This document shows positions 31,917 to 39,039 of a stretch of DNA of 39,039 nucleotides, piece after piece. The notes beneath the pieces were generated by a model. The model had not been told where the DNA came from. It did not search any database and worked only from the letters and a program-made list of their open reading frames with translations. The stretch lies in NCBI GenBank assembly GCA_900553355.1, contig USDK01000027.1, positions 1 to 39,039 on the forward strand, written 5' to 3'. The translations under genes were made by a program, and so were the position numbers. The stretch's first letter is position 1. The number at the start of each line of letters is the position of its first letter. Source of the stretch: an uncultured Lachnospiraceae bacterium (GTDB taxonomy: Bacteria > Bacillota > Clostridia > Lachnospirales > Lachnospiraceae).

Positions 31917-33333
31917 ATGATTTTTTGAAATCTACTACACCTTCCAGCCCTTTCGGGTCCGCCACCTCCACGGTTCCTCTGGACAGTTTCACCCATCCTT
32001 CCTGCTGAAAGTAACACAGCATTCTTGTCACGACCTCTCTGGCCGTACCCAGATGATTTCCAATCACCTCATGCGTCAGCTTCAAGGTTTTTGTTCCTTC
32101 CACCTGTATCTCTTCTAACAGAAACTCTGCCAGACGTTTATCAAAACTTTTCCACATAATCTGCTCGATCAGCCACATCACATTCGTAAACCGGTCTGCC
32201 ATAAGCTCGTTGGTGTAATTGGCAAGTACTGCCGACTCTTCCATCAACTCTCTCCAGATTTTTGCCGGGATCATCCAGAGCTTTGTGTCCTTTTCCGCCT
32301 CAATGGTAATCTCAAACTGGATACCGGACAGCATACAGGACGCCGAAAACAAACATACATCTCTCTCAAACAGACGGTAAAGTGTAATTTCCCGTCCTTC
32401 CTCAGAAAGGCTGTATGCCCTTAACATTCCGGAATAGACCACCAGAAGTCCGGTACACTCTGAGGCTTCGCCATACACGACGGTTCCCTTCTTTACTGTT
32501 TTTTCCACCACAGACTCTTTGATCTTTTTCTGCTGTTCCAGAGACAGTTTCCTCATGACCGGAAAATACTCTTCGAACTCAATCTTTGCAGAGATAAACC
32601 GATACAGAATCTTGTTCGTCATATGATTGATCTTCGAATCCTGCAGAAAATCCTCAAACGGCTCCTGAAGGCTGCACTCCCCACAGATATCAGCGCCGAT
32701 CACAGCCTGATGTATAAACACTTCTGAGATAAGTTTTCTTAACGTCTCCATCGACATATTGCCCTGATTCCAGTTGGTCCTGGCATAATAACGTTCCAGC
32801 ACATCTTTATCGATGGAAAGATAGGCCGGAAGATCCATATTAATCTTCTTTATTTCCTTTTCCGCCGAAACATTCTCTATCTCCTGCATACTGATACAGA
32901 CCAGTTTTTTCCTCATCTCTTCCGGAATCTCACCAATCGTTTCCGGATCCGGCCCGATCAGTATCAGCTGTTTCAGATACTGGTTTTTCCACAGGATCTC
33001 TCCCGCCCAGCTTCCGCATCCTGTCAGCTCATGGATCATCGGCTGCTGCATATCGCTGTGATGATCAAACAGCACCAGAGCAAACGGGACCCGGATCTTT
33101 TCTATAAAAAACCTGGTCACATAATGATAATTTCCGTTGTCAAGGAAATGTACGCCTTCTGCCCCATAAGGATGCAGACGCTTCCGGATCTCTTCTTCCG
33201 CCTCCAAAGAACAGTACATATCTGTCCCTTCAATGTCGCTCATATCGATTCTTTTTAATCCTTCTGCCTGTGCTTCGATCCCCTCTGGATAAGTATGTGA
33301 AAAGTCAAGCAGCAGATTCTGTATCTCTCCCAA
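31915..33333 (-). CDS. Arginase-like domain fused to a Crp/Fnr regulator
   Basis: The 472-residue protein has two parts in one frame. Residues 1-245 look like a ureohydrolase/arginase fold, with HFLDNGNYHY at 62-71, LFDHHSD at 88-94 and SIDKDVL at 173-179, then NWNQGNMS. These match the arginase metal-ligand motifs in order (Asp90, His92, Asp94, Asp175, Asp177). Residues 258-472 are a Crp/Fnr regulator: a cyclic-nucleotide-binding barrel (KKGTVVYGEASE, SGMLRAYSLSEEGREI) and an HTH (LTHEVIGNHLGTAREVVTRM). No Fnr-type cysteine cluster is seen. A TTG start at 33333 is chosen because AAGGAGA lies 6 nt before it. Confidence 0.8.
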   Translation of the reverse strand: MGEIQNLLLDFSHTYPEGIEAQAEGLKRIDMSDIEGTDMYCSLEAEEEIRKRLHPYGAEGVHFLDNGNYHYVTRFFIEKIRVPFALVLFDHHSDMQQPMIHELTGCGSWAGEILWKNQYLKQLILIGPDPETIGEIPEEMRKKLVCISMQEIENVSAEKEIKKINMDLPAYLSIDKDVLERYYARTNWNQGNMSMETLRKLISEVFIHQAVIGADICGECSLQEPFEDFLQDSKINHMTNKILYRFISAKIEFEEYFPVMRKLSLEQQKKIKESVVEKTVKKGTVVYGEASECTGLLVVYSGMLRAYSLSEEGREITLYRLFERDVCLFSASCMLSGIQFEITIEAEKDTKLWMIPAKIWRELMEESAVLANYTNELMADRFTNVMWLIEQIMWKSFDKRLAEFLLEEIQVEGTKTLKLTHEVIGNHLGTAREVVTRMLCYFQQEGWVKLSRGTVEVADPKGLEGVVDFKKS

Positions 33334-33355
33334 AATATCTCTCCTTTCTTTGATT

Positions 33356-34546
33356 CTAGTATTCACTCCTGGGACGATATGCCGGAATATTTATCGCATT
33401 CTCCCGGTCCACCCGGTTTCCAAGATACATCCATCCCTGATCCGTCTTTTTCATTGTCACCTCATGCCGGAAAGCACAGTCCAGGCCTTCTTCCACCAGG
33501 ATGGCCTCCACCTCCAGGGTAACTGTTCCATCTCCATGGTCAGTACACTTTACTACCTCCGGAAATGGCTGAATCTGCTGCACCCGGTTCCAGGGGCCGA
33601 CCGCTTCCCATGGATAGCTTCCTGTTCCGGCATCATATCCGGCAATCCGTTCCAGCTCTTCTACAGATATATCAAAGTATGTCCTGATCACTCCTTCAAA
33701 CTCTCCTTTTGGAATCCCTTCCTGGTAAGAAGCCTCATCCAGCTTTTCCCCATACTTCATGGCATACAGATATTCGTACAGGTCATTAAATTCTATGTGA
33801 TCCATACTGGTCTGATCCCAGTCCGCCAGAAACAGGTTATTACAGAAATAGCTGACCGGCAGGACGTACTGATTCCCCATCTTGCGGCACTCTTCATCCA
33901 ACGGAAGGATACGGCAGAAACTGTGCATATCCATCTCCTGATTCTTCGACAACGCTTTCTCCCAGATCAGCCAGCCTTTGTCTGTATATTCCCAGTCATA
34001 TACCTGAAATTTTTCCATCTGCCGGATCTCGGTTCTCATATCCTCCTGAAAAACCGCGCTGACATAAGTCACGATCAACTCTTTTCCCTCTGCCTCCAAT
34101 CCATAATACTGGAAGGTACCGCTGGCCGTAATCTTATAATACTCCGCAGATGCCTTCTCTCCCTGCCCGGCTTCCTTAAGCGCCAGGTCTACGTCCTTGT
34201 AATTCTGCAGATTATAATCATAGTTTCCACAAGTGACCGCCCTTCCTTCCGAAGCAGCGGCTTCCACCATCTGGTGCACCACATCCTCTTTCAAAGAAAC
34301 ATCATCGGCACTTCCTTTTTCTGCCGACTCATAGATTCCCCGGCAGGCCTCCATCACTTCGGTGATCCGTTCCCCTGCCTTCTTCTTTTCTTCTTGTGTC
34401 ATTTCTATATATGCAGTCTCATATTTTTCTTCCGACATGGCTTTCCCATACTCCGCAGCCGGCTTTTTTTCAGTCTTTCCGTCAGCACATCCCACAATGC
34501 AGAACAGACACAAAAACAGCAGGCCTCCAACCCATTTCCTGATCAT
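33356..34546 (-). CDS. Lipoprotein of unknown function (DUF6070-like)
   Basis: This 396-residue protein starts with a lipoprotein signal, MIRKWVGGLLFLCLFCIVGC, lipobox IVGC. The C-terminal half (RILPLDEECRKMGNQYVLPV, NNLFLADWDQTSMDHIEFND, ISVEELERIAGYDAGTGSYP) resembles uncharacterised Lachnospiraceae lipoproteins such as the DUF6070 group. That match is from memory only. The frame extends upstream but the start at 34546 is fixed by the signal peptide. It follows the hypD terminator and precedes the arginase-Crp gene by 22 nt, possibly as one transcript. Confidence 0.75.
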   Translation of the reverse strand: MIRKWVGGLLFLCLFCIVGCADGKTEKKPAAEYGKAMSEEKYETAYIEMTQEEKKKAGERITEVMEACRGIYESAEKGSADDVSLKEDVVHQMVEAAASEGRAVTCGNYDYNLQNYKDVDLALKEAGQGEKASAEYYKITASGTFQYYGLEAEGKELIVTYVSAVFQEDMRTEIRQMEKFQVYDWEYTDKGWLIWEKALSKNQEMDMHSFCRILPLDEECRKMGNQYVLPVSYFCNNLFLADWDQTSMDHIEFNDLYEYLYAMKYGEKLDEASYQEGIPKGEFEGVIRTYFDISVEELERIAGYDAGTGSYPWEAVGPWNRVQQIQPFPEVVKCTDHGDGTVTLEVEAILVEEGLDCAFRHEVTMKKTDQGWMYLGNRVDRENAINIPAYRPRSEY

Positions 34547-34603
34547 AAACACTCCCTGACATTTTATCATTTCATTTCTACTTACCTTACCACGGAACTG
34601 CTG

Positions 34604-34640
34604 ACAAAACAAGACCGGGACATTACACTGTCCCGGTCTT
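34604..34640 (-). terminator. Terminator of the hypD operon
   Basis: On the minus strand AAGACCGGGACA pairs perfectly with TGTCCCGGTCTT (12 bp) on a 6-nt loop and is followed by GTTTTG. It lies 22 nt after the hypD stop. Confidence 0.9.
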
Positions 34641-34661
34641 GCATGATTTGCATATAATTTC

Positions 34662-37040
34662 TTAGTTAAAAGACTGCTCTGTACGGTTGATGATCTCATC
34701 CTGGAGCGGCTTATCCAGATTACGGAAGAAGTCGCTGTATCCGGCTACACGAACGATCAGATCTTTGTAGTCTTCCGGATGTTTCTGAGCATTGATCAGA
34801 GTCTGACGGTCAACTACATTGAACTGGATATGATGTCCGTCCATGGAGAAGTAGGAACGGATCAGGCTTGCCATGTTATTCAGTCCTTCTTCACCTGCTA
34901 CTACATCCGGTGTAAACTTCTGATTCAGAAGTGTTCCGGCTGTTGCAAGATGATCCATCTTGGAGCAGGACTTGATAACAGCTGTCGGTCCATGTGTATC
35001 TGCAGATTTTTCTGGAGAAATACCCTCGGATACCGGTTTGTGAGCCTTTCTTCCGTTCGGTGTTGCAAGGATTACATCACCGAAGTATACATGACAGGTA
35101 GTCGGCAGCATATCTACGCCGTATTTTCCGCCCTTCATGTTCGGACGTCCTGTAATGGTGCTTCTGTAAAGCTCAAAGATGTCCTGCATGATGTTGTCTG
35201 CATAATCATCATCATTGCCGTATTTCGGGCTCTTGTCATGAACCATGCGGTAGATTGCATCGTATCCTTCATAGTCATGTTCCATAGCCTCGATCAGTTC
35301 TTCCATGGTGAAGTTCTTCTTGTCATAAACGTTATATTTGATAGCGGCAACACAGTCTGTAACGGTTCCGATACCAACGCCCTGGATATAGCTGGTGTTA
35401 TATCTTGCTCCGCCCGCATTGTAGTCCTTTCCTTTGGAAATGCAGTCGTTTGTCACAACAGACAGGCACGGTGCCGGCATATCTTCTGCGTAAAGCTTTT
35501 CAATTACGTTATTTCCACGAATCTTAACGTCTACGATATATTCAAGCTGTTTCTTAAATGCAGCCCACAGCTCGTCAAATGTCTTAAAGTCTTTTGCATA
35601 TCCCAGCTTCAGACCGATCTGCTTTCCGCTGTACTCGTCAAATCCGTTAAACAGAGTCAGCTGGAATACTTTCGGGATGTTCAGATATCCGGTCAGGATA
35701 TATGCTTCACTTCCCCATGCACCGGTCTCTACACATCCGGAAGAACCGCCGCGTCTTGCATCCTCCAGGTCTTTTCCTGCATTGACAAGCTCCATGATCT
35801 GAGCCTCTGTGTTATAGAAAGCAGGCTGTCCCCATCCCTTTCTGGAGATCTCGCAGGCTCTCTTTAAGAATTTAGCAGGTGTCTTTTTGCTGATGGTTAC
35901 ATTTGAGTTCGGCTGAACCAGCTTCATCTCATCCATGCAGTCCAGGATCAGGTAGCTGACTTCATTGACACCATTGCGTCCGTCCGGAGTTACTCCACCG
36001 GTATTGATGTTTGCAAAGTCTGTATAGGTTGCGCTTTCCTTCAGCGTAATACCTACTTTTACAGGAGCCGGCTGGTTGTAGAATTTTACCCACAGGCACT
36101 CCAGAAGCTCAAGGGCCTTCTCGTCGTCAAGGATGCCGTCTCCTACGTCTTTCTTATAATATGGATACAGATGCTGATCCAGTCTTCCCGGGCTGAATGC
36201 ATCCCACGGATTCAGTTCTGTTGTAACTGCAAGGTGAGTAAACCAGTACAGCTGGATTGCCTGCCAGTATGTCTGCGGCTTGTGCGCCGGAACAACCTCC
36301 AGGTTTGCAGCAATCTGAAGAAGTTCTGCCTTTCTCGCGGCATCTTCTTCTTTTTCTGCCATCTCAAGGGCAAGCTTGTGATAACGCTCTCCAAGGATGA
36401 TCACGGCGTCGCAGGCGATATCCATCGCTTTGAGCTCTTCACACTTGTCAACAGCGTCCGGATCGTTGATATAATCCAGCTCATCCATCGTCTTTTTGAT
36501 TTTCTCTTTATAATCCATATATCCGGTGGTAAATACCTGTTCACCGCCGCATGTATGTCCTGGTCCTCTCTGCTCCATGAACTCGGTAAACATACCGGCT
36601 TCGTAGCAGTCATGCCACTCCGGTGTCATTCTGGAGAGGAGCTTTTCTCTCATGCTTCTTCCCGTCCAGTAAGGAATGATCTCTTCTCTCTGCAGCTTGC
36701 GGTCTTCTTCTGTTGTCTTAAAGGACACCAGTTCACGCTCGCTCATAACGATCATGTCTTCCTCGCTGTGGCAGCACAGCTCAGGGAATGTCGGAGATGC
36801 CTGAGGATCTTTTCCTTTTTCTCCCACGATCAGTTCTCCATCGCCAAGGTAGAGTGTCTTTTTGGAGAAATACTCTTTCAGAGTCATTGCTCTCATAACC
36901 GGGATGGAGTATTTCCCATCATTTTCTTTGTAGAAATCTGTCTCGATTTTTGCTCTCTCAAGATCGATATGTACAGGTGTGTTGACACTGATCTCTCTGA
37001 GCTTTTTGATTCTTTCGTTCATTCCGCGTAATTCAGCCAT
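34662..37040 (-). CDS. hypD: trans-4-hydroxy-L-proline dehydratase, glycyl radical enzyme
   Basis: This 792-residue glycyl radical enzyme closely resembles Clostridioides difficile HypD over its length. The catalytic residues fit with a constant offset of two: Asp280, Cys436 and Glu438 (GCVETG), and the radical Gly767 (RVAGYSD). HypD removes water from trans-4-hydroxyproline to give pyrroline-5-carboxylate, which P5C reductase turns into proline. AGGAGG before the ATG lies within the last codons of the activase gene 3 nt upstream. The enzyme is oxygen-labile and strictly anaerobic. No proC is adjacent. Another GRE subfamily is possible but the motif spacing favours HypD. Confidence 0.9.
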   Translation of the reverse strand: MAELRGMNERIKKLREISVNTPVHIDLERAKIETDFYKENDGKYSIPVMRAMTLKEYFSKKTLYLGDGELIVGEKGKDPQASPTFPELCCHSEEDMIVMSERELVSFKTTEEDRKLQREEIIPYWTGRSMREKLLSRMTPEWHDCYEAGMFTEFMEQRGPGHTCGGEQVFTTGYMDYKEKIKKTMDELDYINDPDAVDKCEELKAMDIACDAVIILGERYHKLALEMAEKEEDAARKAELLQIAANLEVVPAHKPQTYWQAIQLYWFTHLAVTTELNPWDAFSPGRLDQHLYPYYKKDVGDGILDDEKALELLECLWVKFYNQPAPVKVGITLKESATYTDFANINTGGVTPDGRNGVNEVSYLILDCMDEMKLVQPNSNVTISKKTPAKFLKRACEISRKGWGQPAFYNTEAQIMELVNAGKDLEDARRGGSSGCVETGAWGSEAYILTGYLNIPKVFQLTLFNGFDEYSGKQIGLKLGYAKDFKTFDELWAAFKKQLEYIVDVKIRGNNVIEKLYAEDMPAPCLSVVTNDCISKGKDYNAGGARYNTSYIQGVGIGTVTDCVAAIKYNVYDKKNFTMEELIEAMEHDYEGYDAIYRMVHDKSPKYGNDDDYADNIMQDIFELYRSTITGRPNMKGGKYGVDMLPTTCHVYFGDVILATPNGRKAHKPVSEGISPEKSADTHGPTAVIKSCSKMDHLATAGTLLNQKFTPDVVAGEEGLNNMASLIRSYFSMDGHHIQFNVVDRQTLINAQKHPEDYKDLIVRVAGYSDFFRNLDKPLQDEIINRTEQSFN

Positions 37041-37043
37041 TTT

Positions 37044-37955
37044 TTAACCTCCTATTTTTGTGTTCTGAAAACCTGCATGGATAAAAAGATTGGCAAGAGC
37101 TTTCATCTCCTCCTTGTCTGGAGCATGCAAGTCAGTTCCTTTATATTCCATATCCAGCTTCCTGTACTTTCCGCTTCCCGTGTCGTGGTAGGGCAGCAGA
37201 TTGATCTGAGCCGGATGAATATCATGTTCCTGAAGAAACGCGATGGTTTCTTTCATGTTCTGTTCATTTCCATTGACTTCCTTGACCGTAGGAATCCGGA
37301 TGTAAATCCTGGCACCGTCATGTGCAAGCCGTACCAGATTTTCAAGGATCAGTTGGTTATCTGTTCCTATATATTGTTTATGGAGTTCCGGATCCATTAC
37401 CTTCACATCATAGAGGAAGGTGTCTACATAAGGAAGGATCTGCTCGAACCTCTCATAGGGTACATAGCCGCAGGTATCGATGGTCAGCGATACATCCTGA
37501 CGCTTCAGTTCCTTTGCCATGGCAAGGACGAACTCCATATCCATGGCCATGACTTCTCCGCCGGAAAATGTTACCCCTCCGCCAGATTCTTCGTAGAACA
37601 TCTGATCCTTCATAAGTTCTTTTGTTAATTCTTTCACTGTGTATTCCTGCCCCACGATCTCGCGGATCCCTGCCGGGCAGAAGTTCTCACATTTTCCGCA
37701 GAAGGTGCAGGCTTTCGGATCCCAGACAGGCTGATGCTCCTCTGTCATATGAACCGCGCCGTTCGGACAGACTGCTGCGCACGTACCACATCCGGTACAC
37801 TTTTCTCTGTCCACCTGCATCTCTTTTTCAAATCTCTGGGTCTCCGGATTATGACACCACTCACATTTTAAGGGACATCCCTTAAAAAAAACGGTGGTAC
37901 GGATCCCGTCTCCATCATGGATGGAAAATTTTTGAATATTTGTTATATTTTTCAT
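37044..37955 (-). CDS. Radical SAM glycyl-radical-enzyme activase for HypD
   Basis: This 303-residue protein has the radical SAM cluster motif CPLKCEWC (CxxxCxxC, Cys27, Cys31, Cys34). Two ferredoxin-type 4Fe-4S motifs follow (CTGCGTCAAVCP and CTFCGKCENFCP), the domain layout of GRE activases other than PflA. The SAM-binding SGGGVTFSGGEV segment is intact. It installs the glycyl radical on HypD, whose gene starts 3 nt downstream. AGGAG precedes the ATG. Its own promoter lies about 70 nt upstream. Confidence 0.93.
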   Translation of the reverse strand: MKNITNIQKFSIHDGDGIRTTVFFKGCPLKCEWCHNPETQRFEKEMQVDREKCTGCGTCAAVCPNGAVHMTEEHQPVWDPKACTFCGKCENFCPAGIREIVGQEYTVKELTKELMKDQMFYEESGGGVTFSGGEVMAMDMEFVLAMAKELKRQDVSLTIDTCGYVPYERFEQILPYVDTFLYDVKVMDPELHKQYIGTDNQLILENLVRLAHDGARIYIRIPTVKEVNGNEQNMKETIAFLQEHDIHPAQINLLPYHDTGSGKYRKLDMEYKGTDLHAPDKEEMKALANLFIHAGFQNTKIGG

Positions 37956-38024
37956 GCTCTTCTCCTGTAAGTCCTTCAGTATTTTGTACTTTAGTTTGAA
38001 CTTCAGTCTATATCCTTGATAATT

Positions 38025-38053
38025 AATTTACAGCAATGTTATAAATTTGTCAA
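38025..38053 (-). promoter_or_regulatory. Putative promoter of the activase-hypD operon
   Basis: On the minus strand an exact TTGACA (38048-38053) is followed after 17 bp by TAAATT (38025-38030). The untranslated stretch to the activase start is about 60 nt and contains ACTGAAG twice. The remaining bases 38054-38199, part of a 302-base gap, hold nothing I can identify. Confidence 0.55.
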
Positions 38054-38199
38054 TAGGCATCTCTGCCATAAATAAGAGCCTTGTTTTAGGCATATTTCCC
38101 AGTACTACCATAAACACACCGCCAGATTGACCTGGCACAAGCCATAGGCTTCCTGTACCTGAGCCAGGACAGGGATTCTCCTCTTTTTCATACCACACT

Positions 38200-38237
38200 A
38201 AAAAAGGACCCTGAAAGAAATAACTCTCTCAAGGTCC
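38200..38237 (-). terminator. Terminator of the tRNA-binding-domain gene
   Basis: On the minus strand GGACCTTGAGAG pairs with CTTTCAGGGTCC (12 bp with two G-U pairs) on a short loop, followed by six T residues. It lies 20 nt after the stop codon. Confidence 0.85.
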
Positions 38238-38257
38238 AGTCTCAAAATAATATCGTT

Positions 38258-38785
38258 TTAATACAGCTTCGCTCCTGCCGGGATCCTGTCATCCACCATC
38301 AGAAGGTTCAGCCCCTCATGTCCGTCATACTCATACACCGCGCTGATCAGCATACCTTCGGAATCGATGCCCATCATCTTCCGTGGCGGCAGATTGGTGA
38401 TAGCAATACATGTCTTACCAACCAGCTCTTCCGGCTCGTAATATTCGTGGATTCCGCTTAAGATCACACGGTCTTTTCCGGAGCCGTCATCCAGCACGAA
38501 TTTCAGAAGCTTCTTGCTCTTCGGTACGGCCTCGCACTCTTTCACCTTAACAGCACGGAAATCGGACTTGCTGAAGGTGTCAAAATCAACCATATCCTCA
38601 AACAACGGTTCGATCTTTACTTTTGAAAGGTCGAGTGTCTCAGCTACTGCTGCAGTTGCAGACTGCGCCGCATTGTTGGCAGCATTCTTCGCCGCGCCCT
38701 GTGTTTTCATGGTGGGGACCCTTTTTGTGGTTCTTTCATACTCGACCAAGCTGGTGTTAATACTATTAAATTCTCCATATTCCAA
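38258..38785 (-). CDS. Stand-alone tRNA-binding domain protein, like the C-terminus of methionyl-tRNA synthetase
   Basis: The frame encodes 175 residues. About residues 65-175 are a complete EMAP/Trbp111-type OB-fold tRNA-binding domain (DFDTFSKSDFRAVKVKECEA, SKKLLKFVLDDGSG, IAITNLPPRKMMGIDSEGML, MVDDRIPAGAKLY), as appended to MetRS. The Rossmann catalytic part with HIGH and KMSKS is absent and 38786-39039 contains no trace of it. It may be a free tRNA chaperone-like protein or a truncated second metG. The start is uncertain: ATG at 38785 or ATG at 38710 (150 residues), each with a weak ribosome site. Confidence 0.75.
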   Translation of the reverse strand: MEYGEFNSINTSLVEYERTTKRVPTMKTQGAAKNAANNAAQSATAAVAETLDLSKVKIEPLFEDMVDFDTFSKSDFRAVKVKECEAVPKSKKLLKFVLDDGSGKDRVILSGIHEYYEPEELVGKTCIAITNLPPRKMMGIDSEGMLISAVYEYDGHEGLNLLMVDDRIPAGAKLY

Positions 38786-38837
38786 TTATCCCCCATACTT
38801 CATATTTTTGCTCTACTTTGAGTCACTTTGCGGGCAA

Positions 38838-38866
38838 ATGATGTAAAATATGATGTAAATGATGTA
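38838..38866 (+). repeat. Three short direct repeats ATGATGTA
   Basis: ATGATGTAAA begins at 38838 and 38850, and a third ATGATGTA begins at 38859. They lie in the leader of the tRNA-binding-domain gene between its promoter and start codon. They could be protein-binding repeats or an arm-type site of an integration junction. Confidence 0.5.
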
Positions 38867-38908
38867 GGGCGATAGTAGTATATGCAAGAGCATATTCATA
38901 TACAAGAA

Positions 38909-38937
38909 ATTATAACTTCTCTTATTTACAATGTCAA
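38909..38937 (-). promoter_or_regulatory. Consensus promoter of the tRNA-binding-domain gene
   Basis: On the minus strand exact TTGACA (38932-38937) and TATAAT (38909-38914) are separated by 17 bp. A 7-bp GTATATG/CATATAC stem lies right at the predicted RNA start. Confidence 0.8.
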
Positions 38938-38984
38938 TCCACATCAAAGTAACGCTGCCTTATCTTTTCCTGCTTCAGAACAAG

Positions 38985-39014
38985 AAAAAAGAACACACAA
39001 CACTCTGTATGTTC
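38985..39014 (-). terminator. Terminator of a gene beyond the right edge
   Basis: On the minus strand GAACATAC pairs with GTGTGTTC (8 bp, one G-U) and six T residues follow. It would end a minus-strand gene lying to the right of the window. Confidence 0.65.
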
Positions 39015-39039
39015 TCTTTCTGTATGTGAAGTCCAATAT

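Noticed and set aside
33350..34657. 435-codon plus-strand ORF opposite the lipoprotein gene
   Set aside because: It is a mirror of the minus-strand lipoprotein frame, with Phe/His/Ile-rich composition and no ribosome site. The minus-strand gene has a signal peptide and a family-like sequence.
1..39039. tRNA, rRNA, CRISPR, replication origin or prophage module
   Set aside because: No tRNA-like TTCGA-type arms with a cloverleaf context, no rRNA sequence, no regular repeat-spacer pattern, no DnaA-box cluster and no phage structural genes were found by reading both strands.

Overview
The window looks like chromosome of a gut-type Clostridia, most likely Lachnospiraceae. The support is a UGA-containing glycine/betaine-reductase-type selenoprotein, a glycyl radical enzyme with its activase, 2-hydroxyacyl-CoA dehydratase-type proteins, strong AGGAGG ribosome sites and moderate GC. 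The genus cannot be fixed from sequence alone. Most genes are on the minus strand, so operons below are described from high to low coordinates.

Left part (1-6550). A transposase 3' end lies at the left edge. A TetR-controlled minus-strand operon follows: a GrdE/GrdI-type subunit, a GrdB/GrdH-type selenoprotein (Sec UGA at 3227-3229), a BCCT betaine/carnitine-type transporter and two overlapping DUF3841 genes. Its promoter has consensus boxes with a palindromic operator in the spacer, and the TetR gene is divergent. No GrdA, GrdC or GrdD is present, so this looks like a satellite substrate-specific unit that must borrow the rest of the reductase from elsewhere. The GrdE-type subunit appears to lack the cysteine that is processed to pyruvoyl.

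Middle left (6553-18157). One long minus-strand series contains larE-larB-larC (nickel-pincer nucleotide cofactor synthesis, without larA) followed by a four-gene envelope/stress cluster: solute-binding plus VWA lipoprotein, XpaC, a second solute-binding protein and TelA. Upstream are ferritin, a DUF3842 protein, a 2-hydroxyacyl-CoA dehydratase-like protein and an HgdB-HgdC fusion. The larE leader has a promoter-like sequence, mutually exclusive stems and a strong terminator only 26 nt from the start codon. A related hairpin precedes the dehydratase gene.

Centre (18158-25954). Plus-strand DUF2798 membrane protein and MsbA-like ABC exporter, a convergent XRE-Uma2 protein, a 33-residue Lachnospiraceae-type small protein and a WYL regulator. 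A gene graveyard follows, bounded by a 16-bp direct repeat: remnants of a YhbS-like acetyltransferase, an O-acetylhomoserine sulfhydrylase, a HAD hydrolase and an Eis-like acetyltransferase, mixed with two intact small genes. An XRE regulator lies at its right edge.

Right part (26055-39039). A malY-type C-S lyase with a taurine/sulfonate/nitrate-type ABC importer, brnQ, thioredoxin, an unusual arginase-like/Crp-Fnr fusion, a lachnospiraceal lipoprotein, and a trans-4-hydroxyproline dehydratase (hypD) with its radical-SAM activase. The window ends with a stand-alone MetRS-type tRNA-binding domain gene. No rRNA, tRNA, CRISPR array or replication origin was seen.
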